Origin: Sedimenticola_A sp040506895
GTDB taxonomy: Bacteria > Pseudomonadota > Gammaproteobacteria > Chromatiales > Chromatiaceae
DNA length: 64,000 nucleotides
Assembly (NCBI GenBank): GCA_040506895.1
Contig: JBEVVY010000001.1
Location: 2,589,116 to 2,653,115, forward strand
Direction of reading: 5' to 3'
In this document: one piece after another, positions 58,525 to 64,000 of the stretch
Layout of the letters: every line of letters begins with the position of its first letter
Numbering within the stretch: position 1 is the first letter of the stretch
Translations under genes and position numbers: made by a program
Notes under the pieces: generated by a model
Databases searched by the model: none
What the model saw: the letters and a program-made list of their open reading frames with translations, nothing else
What the model was told of the DNA's origin: nothing

Positions 58525-59463
58525 TTGAGTACAACAACCAGCAGCAGCGGCCCGGATGTTTCCACATTCCAGGGCCTGATTTTCGCTCTCGAACAGTACT
58601 GGGCCGACCAGGGCTGTGTCATCCTGCAACCCTACGACATGGAGATGGGCGCGGGTACCTTCCACACCGCGACCTTCCTGCGCTCCATCGGCCCCGAGCC
58701 GTGGAATGCAGCGTATGTCCAGCCCTCCCGCCGTCCCACCGACGGTCGCTACGGCGAGAATCCCAACCGGCTGCAGCACTACTACCAGTACCAGGTGGCC
58801 CTCAAGCCGTCACCGAAGAATATCCAGGAGCTCTACCTCGGCTCCCTGGAGATGATGGGTATCGACCCGAAAGTGCACGACATCCGCTTCGTCGAGGACA
58901 ACTGGGAATCCCCCACCCTGGGTGCCTGGGGACTCGGCTGGGAGGTGTGGCTCAATGGCATGGAGGTGACCCAGTTCACCTACTTCCAGCAGGTGGGTGG
59001 CCTCGATTGCCGTCCCGTGACCGGCGAGATCACCTACGGCATCGAACGACTGGCGATGTATATCCAGGGTGTTGAGAGCGTATTCGACCTGGTATGGGCC
59101 ATCGGTCCCCAGGGGCCCGTCACCTATGGCGACGTGTTCCACCAGAACGAGGTTGAACAGTCCGCCTACAACTTTGAGCACGCCGACGTGGAGTTCATGT
59201 TCAGCCTCTTCGACCAGTGCGAGAAGGAGTCCAACAAGCTGATCGAGCTGGGACTGCCCCTGCCCGCCTACGAGCAGGTGCTGAAGGCATCCCACGCCTT
59301 CAACCTGCTGGACGCCCGTCACGCCATCTCGGTCACCGAGCGCCAGCGCTATATCCTGCGGGTGCGCTCACTGGCCCGCGCGGTGGCCCAGGCCTACTAC
59401 GATGCCCGTGAAAAGCTGGGCTTCCCCATGCTGACAGAATCCAAGGAGGTGGCCAATGGCTAA
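58525..59463 (+). CDS. glyQ: Glycyl-tRNA synthetase alpha subunit
   Basis: The product is 312 residues. It is the class II catalytic subunit of the alpha2beta2 bacterial enzyme. Landmarks are TFQGLIFALEQYWADQGCVILQPYDMEMGAGTFH, AYVQPSRRPTDGRYGENPNR and VNEDNW-like FVEDNWESPTLGAWGLGWEVW. It starts with TTG at 58525 (MSTTTSSSGPDVS); no ATG lies closer to the conserved start. The end overlaps glyS by eight bases. Confidence 0.97.
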   Translation: MSTTTSSSGPDVSTFQGLIFALEQYWADQGCVILQPYDMEMGAGTFHTATFLRSIGPEPWNAAYVQPSRRPTDGRYGENPNRLQHYYQYQVALKPSPKNIQELYLGSLEMMGIDPKVHDIRFVEDNWESPTLGAWGLGWEVWLNGMEVTQFTYFQQVGGLDCRPVTGEITYGIERLAMYIQGVESVFDLVWAIGPQGPVTYGDVFHQNEVEQSAYNFEHADVEFMFSLFDQCEKESNKLIELGLPLPAYEQVLKASHAFNLLDARHAISVTERQRYILRVRSLARAVAQAYYDAREKLGFPMLTESKEVANG

Positions 59464-61531
59464 CCGTGCCGACCTGCTGTTTGAACTCGGTACCGAAGAG
59501 CTGCCACCGGTCGCCCTGAAGCGCCTCTCGGATGCCTTTACCCGTGAATTCATCGCCGGCCTGGAGAGTGCTGACCTGCCCTTCGGCGAGGTGAAGAGCT
59601 ACGCCGCACCGCGCCGCCTGGGCCTGCTGATCAGCGACTGCGCCACCGGCCAGCCGGACAAGGACGTGGAGCGCCGCGGTCCTGCGGTCAAGGCCGCCTT
59701 CGATGCCGACGGCAACCCGACCAAGGCCGCCGAGGGTTTTGCCCGCTCCTGCGGTACCACCGTCGACCAGCTGCAGCGCATCGAGACCGACAAGGGCGAG
59801 TGGCTCACCTACAAGGTCCACCAGACCGGAAAATCCGCAGCCGAGCTGCTGCCCGGCATAGCCGAGACCGCACTGAACAAACTGCCCATACCCAAGCGCA
59901 TGCGCTGGGGTGCCTCCGAGGCCCAGTTCGTACGCCCGGTCCACTGGCTGCTCTTCCTGCACGGCGACCAGGTGGTTCCCTGTACCATTCTCGATGCAGA
60001 TGCCGGCAGCCTCACCTATGGCCACCGCTTCCATCACCCTGGATCCATCGAGATCACCAGCCCGGCGGAGTATGCCTCCAGGCTTGAAGAGCAGGGATTC
60101 GTGATTGCCGATTTTGCAGCACGCCGGGAGAAGATCCGCGTGCACGTGGAGCAGACTGCCGAGGCCCTGGGCGGCCGCGCCGACATGGATGATGAGCTGC
60201 TCGACGAGGTGACCGCACTGAACGAGTGGCCAGTGCCCATCGCCGGTACCTTCGAGGAGAAGTTCCTCGAGGTACCCCACGAGGCACTGGTCTACACCAT
60301 GAAACTGAACCAGAAGTACTTCCCGATGTTCGATGCCGCTGGCGGCCTGATGAATCACTTCATCACCATCGCCAACATCGACAGCCCCAAACCGGAGCTG
60401 ATCAAGGAGGGTAACGAACGGGTCGTCCGCCCACGTCTTTCGGATGCCATGTTCTTCTGGACCCAGGACGGCAAGAAGCGCCTCGAGGATCATCTTGAAT
60501 CCCTCAAGAGCGTTGTCTTCCAGCAGAAACTGGGCAGCATGTACGAGAAGTCGGAGCGGGTGGCCGCACTCGCATCCAGCATCGCCGCTGAGATCGGTGG
60601 CGAAGCCGACCTGGCACAGCGTGCCGGCATGCTGAGCCGCTGTGACCTGATGACCGAGATGGTCTACGAGTTTCCTGCCATGCAGGGCATCATGGGTCGT
60701 TACCAGGCGGCCCGTGATGGTGAATCCGAAGAGCTGGGCCAGGCCATGGACGAGTTCTACATGCCCCGCTACTCGGGCGGCCAGCTGCCGGAGTCGAAAA
60801 CGGGCATCGCCATCTCGCTGGCGGAGCGCATCGATACCCTGGTGGGTATCTTCGGAATCGGTATGAAACCCACCGGCGACAAGGATCCCTTCGCCCTGCG
60901 CCGCGCAGCGCTGGGTGCACTGCGTATCATGCAGGAGCATGCCCTGCCGGTCAGCCTGGGACAGCTGCTTCAGCAGGCCGCCGACGATCTCGGAGATCGC
61001 GTCAGTGAAGAGGACGTGGTTGCCGATGTCTACGACTTCATGATCGAGCGCCTGAAGGGTCTCTACCATGAGAAAGCGATTGCGGTTAACGTCTTCGAGG
61101 CGGTGGCGGCAGTGCGCCCGGAGAGCACCGCGGATTTCGATCGCCGCATCAACGCGGTTGTCGCCTTCGGCAAGCTGCCAGAGGCGGAATCCCTCTCCGC
61201 TGCCAACAAGCGCATACGCAATATCCTGAAAAAGGTGGATGGCGAAACCCCGAGCCAGGTCGATCCTTCACTGTTCGAAGGCGATGAGGAGCGTGCCCTG
61301 CACGACCAGGTCACCGCCAAGTCCGACCTGGTCAACCCGATGCTCGACGCCTACGACTACGAGGGATCACTGATCGCCCTTGCCGATCTGAAGGAACCGG
61401 TCGACCACTTCTTCGACGAGGTGATGGTGATGGCCGATGACGAGGCGATCCGAAACAACCGGCTCGCCCTGCTCAACCGACTGAGCGGACTGTTCCTGGG
61501 CGTGGCCGATATCTCACGGCTACAGTCATGA
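59456..61531 (+). CDS. glyS: Glycyl-tRNA synthetase beta subunit
   Basis: The product is 691 residues, the usual length. The beta subunit binds tRNA and is needed for catalysis. Typical segments are LLFELGTEELPPVAL at the start, RMRWGASEAQFVRPVHWLLFLHGDQVVP, and MKLNQKYFPMFDAAGGLMNHFITIANI. An HD-like region includes SRCDLMTEMVYEFPAMQGIMGRYQA, and an anticodon-binding-like C-terminus follows. It overlaps both neighbours and is coupled to glyQ. Confidence 0.98.
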   Translation: MANRADLLFELGTEELPPVALKRLSDAFTREFIAGLESADLPFGEVKSYAAPRRLGLLISDCATGQPDKDVERRGPAVKAAFDADGNPTKAAEGFARSCGTTVDQLQRIETDKGEWLTYKVHQTGKSAAELLPGIAETALNKLPIPKRMRWGASEAQFVRPVHWLLFLHGDQVVPCTILDADAGSLTYGHRFHHPGSIEITSPAEYASRLEEQGFVIADFAARREKIRVHVEQTAEALGGRADMDDELLDEVTALNEWPVPIAGTFEEKFLEVPHEALVYTMKLNQKYFPMFDAAGGLMNHFITIANIDSPKPELIKEGNERVVRPRLSDAMFFWTQDGKKRLEDHLESLKSVVFQQKLGSMYEKSERVAALASSIAAEIGGEADLAQRAGMLSRCDLMTEMVYEFPAMQGIMGRYQAARDGESEELGQAMDEFYMPRYSGGQLPESKTGIAISLAERIDTLVGIFGIGMKPTGDKDPFALRRAALGALRIMQEHALPVSLGQLLQQAADDLGDRVSEEDVVADVYDFMIERLKGLYHEKAIAVNVFEAVAAVRPESTADFDRRINAVVAFGKLPEAESLSAANKRIRNILKKVDGETPSQVDPSLFEGDEERALHDQVTAKSDLVNPMLDAYDYEGSLIALADLKEPVDHFFDEVMVMADDEAIRNNRLALLNRLSGLFLGVADISRLQS

Positions 61532-61887
61532 GCGATCGTGAGCCGGCGATCACGGCCGATTCCTGGGAGTCGATGATGGAGGCCGTGCAGGCCTTTCATA
61601 CCAAGCACCGCTTCAAGGAGACGGGCGGCGAGGAGATGAACTACCGGGTGGCCCTGATGGCAGAGGAGCTCGGGGAGATCTCCTCCTGTGTCACCAAGGG
61701 CAAGAGCCGGGAGGCCCTGGCTGAAGAGGTCGCCGATCTGCTGATCCTGGTGATGGGCACCGCCATCGCCCGGGAGTTCGATCTGAACCAGGCATTCTGG
61801 GAGAATATAGAGAAGCTCATGAAGCGCGAGTCCAGAATGGTCGACGGAAGGATCCGGGTGTCCGAATTCAGGGATATGCAACAGTAA
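61528..61887 (+). CDS. MazG-like nucleotide pyrophosphohydrolase
   Basis: The product is 119 residues and all helical. The metal motifs are VALMAEELGEISSCV and ALAEEVADLLILVMG (ExxE...ExxD). It is a second, distinct MazG-like protein in this window (the other is at 8539). It overlaps glyS by four bases, so it is translated with the synthetase. In many gammaproteobacteria the phosphatase gene gmhB occupies this position between glyS and plsC. Confidence 0.88.
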   Translation: MSDREPAITADSWESMMEAVQAFHTKHRFKETGGEEMNYRVALMAEELGEISSCVTKGKSREALAEEVADLLILVMGTAIAREFDLNQAFWENIEKLMKRESRMVDGRIRVSEFRDMQQ

Positions 61888-61941
61888 GTACTTACTAACT
61901 CCGCTCAACCCATTGTACAAGTATTAATCCGAGAAGTTTTT

Positions 61942-62676
61942 ATGGTACTGCTCAGATCCCTCATCTATTTCGTCGTCCTGGTCCTCAGTATTATTCTGTT
62001 TGGCCTGCCCATCGCCCTGTTGGGTTGGCTTATGCCCTACAGAATGCGATCACAGGTGGGAAATCTGTGGGGCAGGTTCAATCTCCATATGCTGCGCATT
62101 ATCTGTGGTCTCAAGTACGAGATCACCGGCGTGGAGAATATCCCTGAAAAGAGCGCCATCGTCCTCTCCAAGCACCAATCGGCGTGGGAGACCATCGCCC
62201 TGCGCGGCCTGCTTCCCCCCGAGCAGGCCTGGGTACTGAAACGCGAACTGATGTGGATTCCGGTATTCGGCTGGGCACTGGCCGCGGTTCAGCCCATCGC
62301 CATCGATCGAAAGGCCGGACGCAAGGCCGCCAAGGAGATCATAGAGAAGGGAATCGAGCGCCTGAAGAAGGGACGCCTGGTCGTGATCTTTCCCGAAGGC
62401 ACCCGGGTGGCTCCCGGGGATTACAAGCGTTACGGGATCGGTGGTGCGCTTCTGGCCTCCAAATCCGGCTATCCCGTGGTGCCGATCGCGCACAACGCCG
62501 GGGTCTACTGGCGCAGGCGCGGTATCAAGAAGTATCCCGGCACCATCCAGGTCGTGGTCGGCAAGCCGATCGATACGGAAGGTATGAGCACTTCGAAAAT
62601 CAACGAAATGGTCGAGGAGTGGATCGAAGGGCAGGTCGCCGCTCTGCCGGGCGCGCTACCTGACACCAGCGCATGA
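61942..62676 (+). CDS. plsC: 1-acylglycerol-3-phosphate O-acyltransferase (PlsC-like)
   Basis: The product is 244 residues. An N-terminal membrane helix (LIYFVVLVLSIILFGLPIALLGWL) precedes the acyltransferase domain. The catalytic motif is SKHQSAWETIAL, so HX4E replaces the HX4D of E. coli PlsC. FPEGTRVAPG is the glycerol-phosphate-binding motif and VPIAHNAGVYW the last block. It acylates lysophosphatidic acid in the inner membrane. It lies downstream of glyS and the MazG-like gene. Confidence 0.93.
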   Translation: MVLLRSLIYFVVLVLSIILFGLPIALLGWLMPYRMRSQVGNLWGRFNLHMLRIICGLKYEITGVENIPEKSAIVLSKHQSAWETIALRGLLPPEQAWVLKRELMWIPVFGWALAAVQPIAIDRKAGRKAAKEIIEKGIERLKKGRLVVIFPEGTRVAPGDYKRYGIGGALLASKSGYPVVPIAHNAGVYWRRRGIKKYPGTIQVVVGKPIDTEGMSTSKINEMVEEWIEGQVAALPGALPDTSA

Positions 62677-62686
62677 GATGTGCCTG

Positions 62687-62708
62687 ATAGTGAGCACTCA
62701 CTCACTAT
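62687..62708 (+). terminator. Inverted repeat after plsC
   Basis: ATAGTGAG (62687-62694) pairs with CTCACTAT (62701-62708) around a six-base loop, ten bases after the plsC stop. Only CCTTT follows, so it is a weak terminator candidate. Confidence 0.4.
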
Positions 62709-62837
62709 CCTTTGCTCCAGTTAATGGTATCTACCTGCCGACTGCCGGTTACCAGCTGCGAATAACTGCTATTGTTTGATTGAGAGCGTTATTCCCTGCC
62801 CTGATTACAGGGCTGAGACTCGGGCGGCTGACTGGGT

Positions 62838-63269
62838 ATGAAAAACGGTTACCTCTATATTGAAGTGAGTCCATCACATCCTGGACTCATTCACCTCGCC
62901 AAAAGCCTTTCGAAACCATCCACCGAGAGCAGCGTTGGCGATGATCCCTGCATAGTCTACGTCGCTCGCTTTGATGATATCGACGCGGGGATGATGCACT
63001 GCCATGAGCTGCTGAGATTCAAACTCCATGACCTGAACAACAGGCTCTACAGGGCAGATCCTCTCAAGGCCATTGCAGCGATCGAGGCCGACAATATCGG
63101 CCACAGGCGTATTTTTCTCCACCCGGAGTGTGACTCTCTCTCGGATCTTGATCTGGAACAGGAGATCAACAGAATCAGGGAGGATAAGGTCCGCCAGAAC
63201 AGAATCTGGCAGACCATTGGAAAGATAGCCGTGGGTTTACTGATTGCCGAAGTCGTTCTGGGACTCTGA
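62838..63269 (+). CDS. GIY-YIG (T5orf172)-like protein with C-terminal membrane helix
   Basis: The product is 143 residues. MKNGYLYIEVSPSHPGLIHLAKS resembles the start of T5orf172 domains (GYVYILxNPxxPGxxKIGxT), but several expected GIY-YIG catalytic residues are not evident. The middle (FDDIDAGMMHCHELLRFKLHDLNNRL) has the conserved Glu-like helix. A basic helix (EINRIREDKVRQNRIWQ) leads into one C-terminal transmembrane segment (TIGKIAVGLLIAEVVLGL). Nuclease activity looks unlikely; nucleic-acid binding at the membrane is speculative. It is convergent with gyrB. Confidence 0.65.
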   Translation: MKNGYLYIEVSPSHPGLIHLAKSLSKPSTESSVGDDPCIVYVARFDDIDAGMMHCHELLRFKLHDLNNRLYRADPLKAIAAIEADNIGHRRIFLHPECDSLSDLDLEQEINRIREDKVRQNRIWQTIGKIAVGLLIAEVVLGL

Positions 63270-63308
63270 AATCAGCGACTGGATGGGGAGTGTCGCTATC
63301 CTGCCGGT

Positions 63309-64000
63309 TTAAACGTCAAGATTTTCCACTTCAAGTGCATTTTTCTCGATGAATTCGCGTCTAGGCTCCACTTGATCGCCCATGAGCGTGGTAAATATCT
63401 CGTCAGCTCCCACTGCATCCTCAATACTCACCTGGAGAAGCCGGCGACTCTCCATATTCATGGTGGTCTCCCATAACTGTTCCGGATTCATCTCACCCAG
63501 GCCTTTGTAACGTTGGATGTGCTGACCGCGCTTGGCCTCATCCATCAACCAGGAGAGTGCCTGGCCGAGACTGGAGATCTCCCTGCGGCGTTCACCGCGC
63601 TTGATATAGGCGCCTTCGCCAATCAGTCCATCGAGCTGCGCGCCGAGCTCACTCATCTTTTTATAATCTGCACTGGTGAAGAAGCTGAGGGGCAGATAAC
63701 TGTCGGTGCTGATGCCATGAACCATCTTGGAGACCAGGATGGCAGCCGGATGTTCTTCATCGCCATCGACCATCTTCAGAATAAATCTGCTTGAAGGGCC
63801 CTGGTCAGCATTGGCACGACCGGTAAGCTCCTCCAGCCATGAATTGAATGCAGCGGTATCCGAGATCAGATCCTCATCCACAACCGGCATGTGAATTATC
63901 TTTTCGAGAATCCCATGTTCATAGCGTTTGGAGAGCCTGCGCACCGTGGCCATCGTACTCTCGTACTGCTTGGCCAGGGTCTCAAGTGCCGTGTCTGCAA
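63309..64000 (-). CDS. gyrB: DNA gyrase subunit B, C-terminal part (5' end outside window)
   Basis: The minus-strand frame is open from the window edge (reading ADTALETLAKQYESTMATVR) to the stop at 63309, about 230 residues. The end contains the gyrase/topoisomerase hallmark QRYKGLGEMNPEQLWETTMN, followed by RRLLQVSIEDAVGADEIFTTLMGDQVEPRREFIEKNALEVENLDV, which closes the TOPRIM-C-terminal region of GyrB. The ~165-residue insertion found in many Gram-negative GyrB proteins is seen in part (SFFTSADYKKMSELGAQLDGL). The ATPase and TOPRIM domains lie beyond the edge. Confidence 0.97.
   Translation of the reverse strand, partial: ADTALETLAKQYESTMATVRRLSKRYEHGILEKIIHMPVVDEDLISDTAAFNSWLEELTGRANADQGPSSRFILKMVDGDEEHPAAILVSKMVHGISTDSYLPLSFFTSADYKKMSELGAQLDGLIGEGAYIKRGERRREISSLGQALSWLMDEAKRGQHIQRYKGLGEMNPEQLWETTMNMESRRLLQVSIEDAVGADEIFTTLMGDQVEPRREFIEKNALEVENLDV

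Noticed and set aside
59333..61069. 578-residue minus-strand frame across glyS
   Set aside because: It mirrors the codon pattern of glyS on the other strand and carries no family motif.
1..64000. CRISPR arrays, tRNA or rRNA genes, prophage or complete insertion sequences
   Set aside because: No regularly spaced repeats, no cloverleaf-like tRNA sequence, and no transposase or phage structural genes were recognised by reading; a tRNA search program could not be run.

Overview
The window is high-GC chromosomal DNA from a gammaproteobacterium. Two conserved neighbourhoods support this: argH next to algZ-algR, and cyaA-lptM-lysA-dapF-DUF484-xerC. Other typical gammaproteobacterial groups are hslVU, ubiE-ubiJ-ubiB, gpmI-envC-ctpA-deacetylase, rhodanese-secB-gpsA, glnA-DUF4124-ntrB-ntrC and glyQS-plsC. 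TusA next to a PP-loop thiouridylase-like protein, an orphan class 1B PyrD and a KamA-type radical SAM enzyme would suit a Chromatiales-like or sulfur-oxidising lineage, but that placement is inference. I see no tRNA, rRNA, CRISPR array or prophage.

Layout. 1-1.7 kb: AlgR (cut by the window edge) and AlgZ, divergent from argH across a 10-bp perfect inverted repeat. 3.2-6.2 kb: small genes, including an AhpD-like protein, a lysine/alanine-only basic protein, an aspartate racemase and a HIT protein. 6.2-13.2 kb: a second-messenger block with PilU, a class III cyclase fused to PilZ, a PAS protein with a degenerate GGDEF domain, and class I CyaA. 13.2-17.1 kb: lptM-lysA-dapF-DUF484-xerC. 17.1-19.0 kb: a small AT-rich island inserted at the 3' end of xerC. 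It is flanked by imperfect direct repeats and carries a DUF4172-Fic protein and a broken RES-toxin gene with a 12-G tract. 20.8-26.5 kb: hslVU behind a sigma-32-like promoter, then ubiE-ubiJ-ubiB. 26.7-32.7 kb: psiE and a branched-chain-type ABC importer with an alpha/beta hydrolase. 32.7-39.2 kb: EamA transporter, DJ-1 protein, and the cell-envelope operon gpmI-envC-ctpA-deacetylase. 39.4-43.4 kb: ArsR, rhodanese, secB, gpsA, trmL and pyrD. 43.4-46.1 kb: an accessory stretch with small orphan genes, a divergent CsrA paralogue and an HDOD protein. 46.2-50.4 kb: KamA-type enzyme, endonuclease V, HAD phosphatase and small hypothetical genes. 50.4-55.9 kb: the nitrogen-control locus glnA-DUF4124-ntrB-ntrC, with a sigma-54 promoter and two NtrC-like sites. 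55.8-64 kb: CDF transporter, TusA and PP-loop protein, glyQS, a MazG-like protein, plsC, a GIY-YIG-like protein and the 3' part of gyrB.

Most of the window is ordinary core genome. The parts most worth a second look are the xerC-end island with its decayed RES toxin, the divergent csrA-HDOD pair with CsrA-type GGA motifs in its leader, the clustering of cAMP and c-di-GMP-type modules at 7.3-13.2 kb, and the glnA control region, whose distal enhancer lies in the tail of a neighbouring gene.
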